From an uncultured Collinsella sp. (GTDB lineage Bacteria > Actinomycetota > Coriobacteriia > Coriobacteriales > Coriobacteriaceae), in NCBI GenBank assembly GCA_902464035.1, contig CABQHT010000050.1, forward strand, positions 1-14,132: a DNA stretch of 14,132 nt. Direction: 5' to 3'. Positions 7,451 through 14,132 of this stretch are shown here, one piece after another. A model generated the notes under the pieces. That model saw nothing but the letters and a program-made list of their open reading frames with translations, was not told the DNA's origin and searched no databases. Each line of letters begins with the position of its first letter. The first letter of the stretch is position 1. A program made the position numbers and the translations under genes.

Positions 7451-8722
7451 GTGAACGCGAGCGCCTTCTATGACGTCCTGGTAATCGGCGGCGGGGCTTC
7501 AGGCCTCACCGCCGCCATTACGGCCGCACGCGTTGGCAAAAGCGTCTGCATCGTTGAGCGCGATGTCGCCTGCGGCCTTAAGCTCCTTGCGACCGGTAAC
7601 GGCCGCTGCAACCTCTCCAACGAATCGATCGATCCTCAGCGGTATAACCACCCAGCATTCGTCACATCCGTCATGGGCCCCCAGCCCGAACAAGAGCTTA
7701 TGGGTTTCTTCTCCTCGCTGGGCATCATGACAACCTCCGAGGAAGGCCGGCTGTACCCGCGCTCCCTTCGCGCCGAATCGGTGCGCGACGCGCTTCTCAA
7801 CGTTTGCGACCGCCTAGGTATCACCTTAATCTGCGGAGCCTACGTTGCCTCGGCGCACAAAGCTTCCGAAGGCTGGGCACTCCAAATAGACCGTCCAGCG
7901 CGGGCGCTCAAGGCAAAAAAGCACGACGACCGAAAATCGGAGCTCCGCTCGCTTCGGAAAGCGCTCGCTGATGTCCCTCGCAAGAACGTGGCCCTGCAGG
8001 CACATGCCGTAATTATCGCCACGGGCGGCAACCCCACCGGTATCGCCGATACGTTTCGCCTCCCCCTCACTTCGCTGCGCCCCATCCTCTGCCCCGTATC
8101 GGCAACGGTCTTTGGCGATCGGGCGGCGCTCAAGACGTTGGATGGCCTGCGCGTCCGCGCCCGCTTGACGCTCGCCCGCAATCATAATGAGCTCTGGCAC
8201 GAAGACGGTGAAGTGCTGTTTCGAACCTTCGGTATCTCGGGCGTCGCTGTCTTCAACCTCTCTCGTCGTATCCAGCACGGCGATACGATCCTGCTCGACG
8301 TTTTCCCCGACCTCTCCAAAGACGAGTTGCTCGATACGCTCAACCGGCGCGTTGAGCTGCTCGGCGGCTTTTCGCCCCGCGATCCCCGTTGGCTCGACGG
8401 CATGCTCGCCCCGCAACTCTCCCGCGTCGTCTGCACAGCGTTCGAGCAGTGCCATCCAGGCTCCAACGATGTCATCCACCTGGTCTCGATCCTCAAGCAC
8501 TTTAAGTTGCTCGTCAAGGGAACAGCCGAGGAGCGCTCAGCGCAGGTCACGCGTGGTGGCGTATCTGTCGAGAGCATCTCAACACCCAGCCTACGCGCGC
8601 GCAGCGTTGTCGACGCCCCGCTTTACGTCTGCGGTGAAGCGCTCGACATCGACGCCGATTGCGGAGGCTTTAACCTTGCGTGGGCCTGGATCTCGGGCAT
8701 TCGCGCTGCAAGCAGCCTGTAG
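7451..8722 (+). CDS. HI0933/BaiN-family NAD(P)/FAD-dependent oxidoreductase
   Basis: A 423-residue flavoprotein of the HI0933/YhiN/BaiN group. The N-terminal FAD-binding Rossmann motif VIGGGASGL is at 11-19, and the family signature NGRCNLSN is at 50-57. An ATGG segment follows near 190 and FGISGVAVFNLS near 260. The C-terminal FAD contact GEALDIDADCGGFNLAWAW lies close to the end. Compared with E. coli YhiN there is an extra lysine/arginine-rich stretch at about 147-182, just before the ATGG strand. The loop after ATGG is shorter. The start is GTG at 7451, directly after the mrp TAA, with GAGG 5 nt before it. Its fused position points to coupled expression with mrp. BaiN proteins of gut clostridia have been linked to bile-acid transformation, but most members have no known substrate, so I assign only the family. 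Without other bai genes here, a bile-acid role would be speculation. Confidence 0.88.
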   Translation: MNASAFYDVLVIGGGASGLTAAITAARVGKSVCIVERDVACGLKLLATGNGRCNLSNESIDPQRYNHPAFVTSVMGPQPEQELMGFFSSLGIMTTSEEGRLYPRSLRAESVRDALLNVCDRLGITLICGAYVASAHKASEGWALQIDRPARALKAKKHDDRKSELRSLRKALADVPRKNVALQAHAVIIATGGNPTGIADTFRLPLTSLRPILCPVSATVFGDRAALKTLDGLRVRARLTLARNHNELWHEDGEVLFRTFGISGVAVFNLSRRIQHGDTILLDVFPDLSKDELLDTLNRRVELLGGFSPRDPRWLDGMLAPQLSRVVCTAFEQCHPGSNDVIHLVSILKHFKLLVKGTAEERSAQVTRGGVSVESISTPSLRARSVVDAPLYVCGEALDIDADCGGFNLAWAWISGIRAASSL

Positions 8723-8732
8723 CCGCGCAGTC

Positions 8733-8738
8733 TATAAT
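8733..8738 (+). promoter_or_regulatory. Perfect TATAAT -10 box before the COG2509-type gene
   Basis: TATAAT matches the -10 consensus fully, 11 nt after the stop codon of the preceding gene. The -35 region (about 8710-8715, AAGCAG) is poor, so an activator or a weak promoter is possible. Transcription would begin near 8745, just before the hairpin at 8753-8776. Confidence 0.4.
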
Positions 8739-8752
8739 CAAAAACGCATTCG

Positions 8753-8784
8753 GGCCGTCTGGGATACCGGACGGCCTCTTTCTT
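8753..8784 (+). terminator. Intrinsic terminator or leader hairpin between the two flavoprotein genes
   Basis: GGCCGTC (8753-8759) pairs with GACGGCC (8770-8776). A T-G pair and two G-C pairs continue the stem, giving 10 pairs around a GATA tetraloop. TCTTTCTT follows at 8777-8784. This has the form of a rho-independent terminator with a slightly broken T-run. It can end the mrp operon, but because the TATAAT box lies upstream of it, it would also be in the leader of the next gene, whose ribosome site is at 8791. Confidence 0.6.
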
Positions 8785-8802
8785 GCCTCTAAGGAGACCT
8801 CG

Positions 8803-10443
8803 ATGATCGAAATCACCCAAGTCAACGCGTCGCTCGATGAAGCCGACGATGAAAATGCCTGTCTCATTGTTGGCAAGCGAGTCGCCAAGCGCGTCCTACG
8901 TTGCAAGGACTCCGAGATCAAGTCCATCGAGCTCCACCGCAAGTCAATCGACGCTCGCAAAAAACGAGACGTCCATTTTATCCTGAGCTTTCGTGTTGAG
9001 CTGACTAGTCCCCACCTCGAGCGAGAAGCGGTCGACAGCGTTGCCGAGCGTGACCGCTCGCGCGTACGCGCGATAGAAGACGATGAGCCTTCATTCCCCT
9101 CCCCCGCCTCCGACGCACCTCAAGAACGCCCTGTCGTTGTCGGCGCCGGATGCGCCGGCCTTTTCGCTGCGCTTACGCTCGCCGAAGCAGGTCTTAAGCC
9201 CTTGCTCATCGAGCGCGGCGACCCGGCATTTCGCCGCTCGCAGGCGATCGACCTCTTTCTAAAGGAGCGCATCCTCGACCCCGAGAGCAATATCCAGTTT
9301 GGCCTGGGCGGCGCGGGGACCTTCTCGGACGGCAAGCTCAATACGGGAACCAAAAATCCCGCCCATCGCCTTATCCTCGAAACCTTCGTCGAGGCGGGTG
9401 CGCCCCGCGATATTCTGTGGGATGCCAAGCCGCACATTGGCTCCGACATCCTTCCCACGGTCGTCACCGCTATATCCCAGCGCATCGAGCAGCTCGGAGG
9501 TGTCGTCCGTTATCGAACGAAGCTCGTCGACATTCGCATCGACGCGTCTGGCGCCATCACCGGTATTGATGTCCAATCGTCCCAAGACACCGCTTGCGAG
9601 CTAATCGAGACAAAGCACCTCATCCTCGCCTGCGGGCATTCTGCTCGCGATATTTTTGAGCTCCTTAAGGACCACAACGTGGTCCTCGCACAAAAGACCT
9701 TTGCCATGGGCGTTCGCATCGAGCATCCGCAGCGCGACATCGACCGAGCCCAATTCGGAGCCTCGGCGGGACATCCTGCCCTCGGAGCAGCCCCCTACAA
9801 GCTCGTCGCCCATCTTCCCAACGGCCGCAGCGTGTTCTCGTTTTGCATGTGTCCCGGCGGGCAGGTTGTCGCCGCCTCTTCCGAGCAGGGCCACCTGTGC
9901 GTCAACGGCGCCAGTCTCAATGCCCGCGACGGACGCAACGCAAATGCCGCCCTGCTCGTTAACGTCACGCCTGAGGACCTTCCCAACGATGACCCACTCG
10001 CCGGCATCGAGCTCCAGCGCGCCTGCGAGGCGGCCGCCTACCGCCTGGGCGGTTCCAACTGGAACGCACCGGCACAGCTCGTCGGAGATTTCCTCGCAGG
10101 ACGCGCCAGCAAGGCGCCCGGAAAGGTAAAGCCCACCTATCCGCTCGGTGTGACCTGGACGGCAATTGACGAAGCCCTGCCGCAGCATATCGTCGAGTCG
10201 CTCCGCCTGGGACTTCCCCTACTTGGAAAAAAGCTACGAGGCTACGACCGCTCCGATGCTGTCCTTACCGGCGTGGAGACTCGCTCGAGCTCACCGGTCA
10301 CCGTCACCCGAGACCGAACATGCCATGCCGTGTCGACCCCGGGCCTCTACCCTTGCGGTGAGGGAGCTGGATATGCCGGCGGCATCATGAGCGCCGCCAC
10401 CGACGGCATCCGTTGTGCCGAAGCCCTGATCGCAGACCTCTAA
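8803..10443 (+). CDS. COG2509-type FAD-dependent dehydrogenase, function unknown
   Basis: A 546-residue predicted cytoplasmic flavoprotein of the widespread but uncharacterised COG2509 group. Residues 1-70 form a small N-terminal domain with the group's typical KSIDARKKRDVHF segment (a ferredoxin-like fold in solved members, as I recall). A variable acidic linker comes next, then the FAD Rossmann motif VVVGAGCAGLFAAL at 111-124. The group hallmark QFGLGGAGTFSDGKLN follows at 165-180. The C-terminus has GLYPCGEGAGYAGGIMSAA, the usual second FAD contact. There are scattered cysteines but no CxxC cluster. Length is normal. The ATG at 8803 has AAGGAG 6 nt upstream; the open frame back to 8680 overlaps the previous gene and has no ribosome site. 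It lies 80 nt behind the BaiN-type gene, across a hairpin. The substrate is unknown. It ends at a strong bidirectional terminator facing uvrB. Confidence 0.87.
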   Translation: MIEITQVNASLDEADDENACLIVGKRVAKRVLRCKDSEIKSIELHRKSIDARKKRDVHFILSFRVELTSPHLEREAVDSVAERDRSRVRAIEDDEPSFPSPASDAPQERPVVVGAGCAGLFAALTLAEAGLKPLLIERGDPAFRRSQAIDLFLKERILDPESNIQFGLGGAGTFSDGKLNTGTKNPAHRLILETFVEAGAPRDILWDAKPHIGSDILPTVVTAISQRIEQLGGVVRYRTKLVDIRIDASGAITGIDVQSSQDTACELIETKHLILACGHSARDIFELLKDHNVVLAQKTFAMGVRIEHPQRDIDRAQFGASAGHPALGAAPYKLVAHLPNGRSVFSFCMCPGGQVVAASSEQGHLCVNGASLNARDGRNANAALLVNVTPEDLPNDDPLAGIELQRACEAAAYRLGGSNWNAPAQLVGDFLAGRASKAPGKVKPTYPLGVTWTAIDEALPQHIVESLRLGLPLLGKKLRGYDRSDAVLTGVETRSSSPVTVTRDRTCHAVSTPGLYPCGEGAGYAGGIMSAATDGIRCAEALIADL

Positions 10444-10470
10444 CGCACGAATTCCAGCGCGCAAAAGACG

Positions 10471-10504
10471 CATGCCCCGAGCTCCGCAGGGAACTCGGGG
10501 CATG
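10471..10504. terminator. Bidirectional rho-independent terminator
   Basis: CATGCCCCGAG (10471-10481) pairs perfectly with CTCGGGGCATG (10494-10504). After one mismatch the stem continues with TCC/GGA to a four-base loop. On the minus strand the T-rich CGTCTTTTG follows, serving uvrB (stop at 10509). On the plus strand TTCGCTATTTCTT follows, serving the dehydrogenase ending at 10443. The position between two convergent genes fits two-way use. On the plus strand the message would run a few bases into the uvrB antisense. Confidence 0.88.
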
Positions 10505-10508
10505 TTCG

Positions 10509-12749
10509 CTATTTCTTAAACCGTGCACCCTGGCGTTTTCTGCCCGATGCGAACGTGGAACCCTTGCGAGCCTGCGAACGTAAGCGCTCGATCGTCTCGT
10601 CCTCAGACGCACCCTCGAGCATCGCCCGAATCTGAACGACGGCATCGCGCAGGCGCGCCGCCTCCTCAAAGTCCATGGCGGCAGAAGCGTTACGCATATC
10701 CTCTTCCATGGTTTCGACGATCCGCACGAGCTCGTCATGCGGCAGTTCTTCCAACTGCTCCGCAAGTGTCTGCTCGGGCGCCACCGTTTCCGGCACGCCA
10801 CCCTCGCCCGACTCATCGGGCGTATAGAATGCGCCATGGCCAAGAGAGTCGCCCTTCGAGCGTCCCTTGGAACCCACGGTTTTTTCGGCCTCGGCAATAA
10901 AACTTGAGATGTCGTTGATGGCCTTGCGCACCGTCTTGGGCACAATGCCATGCTCTTCGTTATATGCCATCTGAATCTCGCGACGGCGCTGCGTCTCCTC
11001 GATGGCCTCTTTCATCGAATCGGTCACAACGTCAGCATACATGATGACTTCGCCATCGGCGTTACGGGCCGCGCGGCCAATCGTCTGAATCAGCGAACGG
11101 CGGTTGCGCAAGAAGCCTTCCTTATCGGCATCGAGAATTGCCACCAGTGAGACCTCGGGAAGATCCAAGCCCTCGCGAAGCAGGTTGATGCCAACGAGAA
11201 CATCGATCTTGCCCTCGCGCAGCGTTCGCAGGATCTCGACACGGTCCATTGTCGCCGTATCAGAATGCATGTAATTGACCTTAATGCCCGCATCAAGCAG
11301 ATGGTCGGTCAGGTCCTCGGCCATGCGCTTGGTCAACGTGGTCACCAGCACGCGCTCCTTGCGGGCAACGCGCTCGCGAATCTCGTCCTCAAGATCGTCA
11401 ATCTGACCGCGAACCGGACGCACATCGATCTTGGGATCGAGCAGGCCGGTCGGACGAATAATCTGCTCAACATCGTTCTGGCTCACCCGCAGCTCGTAGT
11501 CGCCCGGCGTGGCCGAAACGTAGATGAACTGGGGGATCCTTGCCTCAAACTCATCGAAACGAAGCGGGCGGTTATCGAGTGCCGAAGGAAGGCGAAAACC
11601 GTGTTCCACCAGCGTCACCTTACGCGAGCGGTCACCTTCGTGCATGCCGCGAATCTGCGGCACCGTCACATGGCTCTCATCGATGATGCAGAGCATGTCC
11701 TTAGGGAAGTAATCGATCAGGGTAAACGGCGGCTCGCCCGGTTTTCGACCGTCCAGATGACGCGAGTAGTTCTCGATACCGTTACAAAAACCCATGGTCT
11801 CGAGCATCTCGAGATCATAGTCGGTGCGCTGCTGCAGACGCTGTGCCTCGAGCAACTTGTCGGTCGCCTTGAGCTCGGCCACACGCTTCTCGCACTCTTC
11901 ACTGATTGATTTCAGAGCCGCCTTGACCTTCGGCTTCTCGGTCACGTAGTGCGATGCCGGCCATACGGGGATGGCCTCGTACTCACGAAGCATCTCACCG
12001 GTAACCTCATCGATCTCGGCAATAAGCTCAACCTCGTCGCCAAAGAACTCAAACCGCAACGGATGCTCGGCATAAGGCGGATACACGTCGACAACATCGC
12101 CGCGCACGCGGAACGTGCCGCGCGCCAGGTCATAGTCATTGCGATCATATTGAATGTCGATAAGTGCATGGATAAAGTCATCGCGCTCGAGCGGCACTTT
12201 CTTGTCGACATTCGGCGCCAGCCCCGCATAGTCCTCGGGAGAGCCGATACCGTAGATACAGGACACCGAAGCAACGACGATTACATCGCGTCGAGAGAGC
12301 AACGAGGCGGTCGCCTGATGTCGCAGCATCTCGACCTCTTCGTTAATCGAGGAGTCTTTCTCGATATATGTATCGCTTTGCGGCACATACGCCTCGGGCT
12401 GATAGTAGTCGTAGTACGAGACAAAGTAGACCACAGCGTTGTTGGGAAAGAACTCTTTGAGCTCGCTCGCAAGCTGAGCGGCGAGCGTTTTATTGGGAGC
12501 CATGACCAGCGTCGGCTTCCCCAGGGCCTCAATAGTCTTAGCCATCGTGAAGGTCTTGCCCGAACCAGTCACGCCCAGCAAAACCTGATAGCGATCTCCG
12601 TCCCTCACACCCTGCACAAGCGACTCAATGGCCTTAGGCTGAGAACCTGCAGGCTCATAGGGAGAAACGACTTCAAACGGCACCTCAGCGCCCTCAACGC
12701 CAAAGCGCTTAAGTTCACCACCAACGCGTTCTACTTCAAATTCCGCCAT
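10509..12749 (-). CDS. uvrB: Excinuclease ABC subunit B (UvrB), nucleotide excision repair
   Basis: A complete 746-residue UvrB, the helicase-fold ATPase that is loaded on damaged DNA by UvrA and then recruits UvrC. Walker A GVTGSGKT is at 59-66. The damage-clamping beta-hairpin, with SYYDYYQPEAYVPQ, is near 110-125. The Walker B box IIDESH has Asp357-His360. Helicase motifs GINLLREGLDLPE and QTIGRAARN follow. A C-terminal UVR domain at about 660-702 contains MDFEEAARLRD, the segment that meets UvrC. It is about 70 residues longer than E. coli UvrB. The extra comes from a longer N-terminus before SPYEPAG, a long acidic linker before the UVR domain, and a basic tail ending RFKK. The ATG at 12749 has AGGAG 5 nt upstream; an in-frame ATG at 12770 lacks a good site. 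It is last in a coaE - lytic transglycosylase - uvrB run, 51 nt behind its neighbour. Confidence 0.98.
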   Translation of the reverse strand: MAEFEVERVGGELKRFGVEGAEVPFEVVSPYEPAGSQPKAIESLVQGVRDGDRYQVLLGVTGSGKTFTMAKTIEALGKPTLVMAPNKTLAAQLASELKEFFPNNAVVYFVSYYDYYQPEAYVPQSDTYIEKDSSINEEVEMLRHQATASLLSRRDVIVVASVSCIYGIGSPEDYAGLAPNVDKKVPLERDDFIHALIDIQYDRNDYDLARGTFRVRGDVVDVYPPYAEHPLRFEFFGDEVELIAEIDEVTGEMLREYEAIPVWPASHYVTEKPKVKAALKSISEECEKRVAELKATDKLLEAQRLQQRTDYDLEMLETMGFCNGIENYSRHLDGRKPGEPPFTLIDYFPKDMLCIIDESHVTVPQIRGMHEGDRSRKVTLVEHGFRLPSALDNRPLRFDEFEARIPQFIYVSATPGDYELRVSQNDVEQIIRPTGLLDPKIDVRPVRGQIDDLEDEIRERVARKERVLVTTLTKRMAEDLTDHLLDAGIKVNYMHSDTATMDRVEILRTLREGKIDVLVGINLLREGLDLPEVSLVAILDADKEGFLRNRRSLIQTIGRAARNADGEVIMYADVVTDSMKEAIEETQRRREIQMAYNEEHGIVPKTVRKAINDISSFIAEAEKTVGSKGRSKGDSLGHGAFYTPDESGEGGVPETVAPEQTLAEQLEELPHDELVRIVETMEEDMRNASAAMDFEEAARLRDAVVQIRAMLEGASEDETIERLRSQARKGSTFASGRKRQGARFKK

Positions 12750-12800
12750 GGATACTCCTAACTCATACATCTGCAGTATACGCAGGAGGTGGGCTTAGTC

Positions 12801-13382
12801 CTATACGAACCGATCGGGATAGAGCGTCTTATAGCGAACCCAGGCATTATTGACGCGAATCAGATAAGCCTGCGTCTCGGGGAAGGTAATCGCATTGTGA
12901 AGCGAGGTGCTCTGCTGCGCCCAACCATCCACATTGCCCATGCCGGCGTTATATGCGGCAATAGCGCTATCCGTCGACCCGTTGAAATACGTTAAGAGAT
13001 ACGAGAGGTACGCGCAGCCAAACTCGATATTCGTAGCAGGATCGTTAAGGTTGTCGGCCGAATACCCCCCACCGTCGACAAGACCCTTGGCGATCATATC
13101 CTGGGCAGTCTCGGGCATCAGCTGCATCAATCCCTGAGCACCCTGATTCGACTCAGCCTCGGGATCCCAATTCGATTCCGACTTAATGACAGCGCACACC
13201 AGATACGGATCCAGATTATGCGAAATACTAGATTGCTTTACATACGCCTCGTAGTCAATGGGATACAGCGGCTTAAAGAAAGCCGCAGGAGCACACGAGT
13301 AAACGAATGAGATAAGGCCGAAGGCAAAAACGGCAGCCAGCGGTATAAGGCGATACCACGCAAAGAAACGTGTCTTAGGCAT
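12801..13382 (-). CDS. Slt70-type soluble-domain lytic transglycosylase, membrane anchored
   Basis: A 193-residue exported or membrane-anchored peptidoglycan lytic transglycosylase with one Slt70-like catalytic domain; it cleaves the MurNAc-GlcNAc bond to form anhydroMurNAc ends. Residues 10-30 are hydrophobic after a short basic stretch, a signal anchor or signal peptide. The VYSC at 27-30 is not a proper lipobox. The catalytic domain has KSESNWDP with the acid Glu69, GLMQLMP at 84-90, and AAYNAG at 142-147. I prefer the ATG at 13382 because AAGGAGG lies 6 nt upstream; the in-frame ATG at 13388 directly touches that ribosome site. The start overlaps the coaE stop by 8 nt (ATGCCTAA), so translation is probably coupled. 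No LysM or SH3 wall-binding domain is present. The coaE pairing looks like genomic convenience rather than shared function. Confidence 0.92.
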   Translation of the reverse strand: MPKTRFFAWYRLIPLAAVFAFGLISFVYSCAPAAFFKPLYPIDYEAYVKQSSISHNLDPYLVCAVIKSESNWDPEAESNQGAQGLMQLMPETAQDMIAKGLVDGGGYSADNLNDPATNIEFGCAYLSYLLTYFNGSTDSAIAAYNAGMGNVDGWAQQSTSLHNAITFPETQAYLIRVNNAWVRYKTLYPDRFV

Positions 13383-14016
13383 CGGCATCCTCCTTATTCG
13401 CAGTGTCTATAAACCCATGGCATGCAAGCCATGAGTCAAGCTGCTCAAAGAGCGAATTATCGCCTGCGGCATTATCAATCACCGTTGTAGCGAGATTGCA
13501 CAGCGCAGACTCATCGGGCTGGCAAGCAGAACGGGCATCGAAATCAGATGGCTCCATGCCACGCTGAATAGCACGCTCGCGACGAACTGACAAAGGGGCG
13601 CTGATGACCAGAATTTCATCAGCCAAACCAAATGCATCCTCAAAACCAGTCGGGGCAGAAACCTCGACAACCGCAAAGGGATAACGGGGAGATGAAACCG
13701 TACAACAAACCGGATCGAGAATCCTAAGCGAAAGCTGTTCAATGAGAACGGGGTGCACAAGGTCATTGAGCCGTGCGACCGAATCAGGAGAAGCGAAAGC
13801 TCGAGAAGCGAGGATGCTGCGGCGAATGCCGCCCTCCTCATCCAAAATATCCCAGCCAAATTCTTCCGCGAGGGCATTGACGATATCGGAGCCTGGCACA
13901 TACAGCGATTTGGCAAGCTCGTCCAGATCGATAAGCATGGCGCCATGAGATTCGAGATAGCGGCAGGCAGTCGACTTACCCGAAGCAATATTGCCCAAGA
14001 CAAAAACGGTAAACAT
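13375..14016 (-). CDS. coaE: Dephospho-CoA kinase (CoaE)
   Basis: A 213-residue cytoplasmic P-loop kinase that phosphorylates the 3'-hydroxyl of dephospho-CoA, the last step of coenzyme A synthesis. The P-loop GNIASGKST is at 8-16 (the usual form is GGIGSGKST). LIDLDELAKSLY at 28-39 matches the conserved D-x-D segment after it. A lid-type RRERAIQRGM segment and a C-terminal ATVIDNAAGDNSLFEQL segment are typical of the family. The length is normal. The start is the ATG at 14016, with AGGGAGGA just upstream; a TTG one codon earlier is less likely. It heads the minus-strand run leading to the lytic transglycosylase and uvrB. Sequence is diverged from the E. coli enzyme, mostly in the middle, but the key motifs remain. 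Confidence 0.92.
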   Translation of the reverse strand: MFTVFVLGNIASGKSTACRYLESHGAMLIDLDELAKSLYVPGSDIVNALAEEFGWDILDEEGGIRRSILASRAFASPDSVARLNDLVHPVLIEQLSLRILDPVCCTVSSPRYPFAVVEVSAPTGFEDAFGLADEILVISAPLSVRRERAIQRGMEPSDFDARSACQPDESALCNLATTVIDNAAGDNSLFEQLDSWLACHGFIDTANKEDADA

Positions 14017-14044
14017 CAAGTCCTCCCTAACGCCAATGGGAGTT

Positions 14045-14075
14045 ATTATCGCGCAAATACAAAAGAAGGACTCAA
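14045..14075 (-). promoter_or_regulatory. Possible promoter of the coaE operon
   Basis: On the minus strand, TTGAGT (14075-14070) and GATAAT (14050-14045) match the -35 and -10 boxes at 4 and 5 of 6 bases. The spacing is 19 nt, longer than the usual 17, so the call is weak. The rest of 14017-14132 is A+T-rich and shows no coding sequence that I can support. Confidence 0.3.
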
Positions 14076-14132
14076 AATACAGCCAAACAGTAAGACAAGC
14101 TAAAAGAAGGCGAGTTCTTGTATTACAGCTCT

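Noticed and set aside
7451..8722. A bile-acid pathway role for the BaiN-type flavoprotein
   Set aside because: The family is broad and no other bai genes are in the window; the sequence supports only family membership.
11265..12761. Long plus-strand open frames antisense to uvrB
   Set aside because: They lie wholly under a complete, motif-rich uvrB and have no family resemblance or start signals.
12757..12800. Palindrome-like sequence around CTGCAG between the lytic transglycosylase and uvrB as an SOS operator
   Set aside because: It fits neither the CTG-N10-CAG nor the GAAC-N4-GTTC pattern well enough.
4202..14127. An 11-base match, GTAATACAAGA, at 4202-4212 (plus) and 14127-14117 (minus), each near a LexA-like site
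   Set aside because: Matches of this length are expected many times by chance between two places in 14 kb, and the surrounding bases do not align.
1..14132. Mobile elements, CRISPR arrays, tRNA or rRNA genes, phage or toxin-antitoxin genes
   Set aside because: I looked on both strands and saw no direct-repeat arrays, no transposase or integrase motifs and no cloverleaf-like tRNA segments.

Overview
The window is about 59% G+C by eye and densely packed with housekeeping genes. It looks like the chromosome of an actinobacterium of the class Coriobacteriia, with Collinsella as my best guess. The evidence is the MurJ N-terminus, which carries the actinobacterial 'LPNMLYEL..GG' type of motif, the mixture of genes, strong AGGAG-type ribosome binding sites and moderate-high G+C. 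The genus is a guess from general resemblance, not a database result.

Layout. (1) Positions 1-4127, minus strand, read right to left: uvrA, then ybaK, a Cys-tRNA(Pro) deacylase, then the first 203 codons of murJ, the lipid II flippase, which runs off the left edge. ybaK and murJ are only 3 nt apart. (2) Positions 4128-4320: divergent promoter region between uvrA and a plus-strand gene, with an imperfect LexA-type box. (3) Positions 4321-10443, plus strand: a lipoteichoic-acid-synthase-family membrane phosphoglycerol transferase; then, behind its own promoter, an Mrp/NBP35 iron-sulfur carrier ATPase directly abutting an HI0933/BaiN-family flavoprotein; then, after a hairpin and a perfect TATAAT box, a second FAD-dependent dehydrogenase of the uncharacterised COG2509 type. 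(4) Positions 10444-10508: a strong bidirectional terminator between convergent genes. (5) Positions 10509-14016, minus strand: coaE (last step of coenzyme A synthesis), a small membrane-anchored Slt-type lytic transglycosylase, and uvrB, arranged as an operon read right to left.

Themes. UvrA and UvrB, partners in nucleotide excision repair, are on the same strand and are separated by the plus-strand block of four genes. Three genes concern the envelope (murJ, the LTA-synthase homologue and the lytic transglycosylase). Three form a possible iron-sulfur/flavin neighbourhood (mrp and the two flavoproteins).

I see no transposase, integrase, tRNA, rRNA, CRISPR array, prophage or defence genes. 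The window is ordinary core genome, and I found nothing I would call a new biological system. The most interesting loose ends are the uncharacterised flavoprotein pair beside mrp, the Mrp N-terminus that keeps only one cysteine, the promoter/hairpin leader at 8733-8784, and possible SOS control of the uvr genes.
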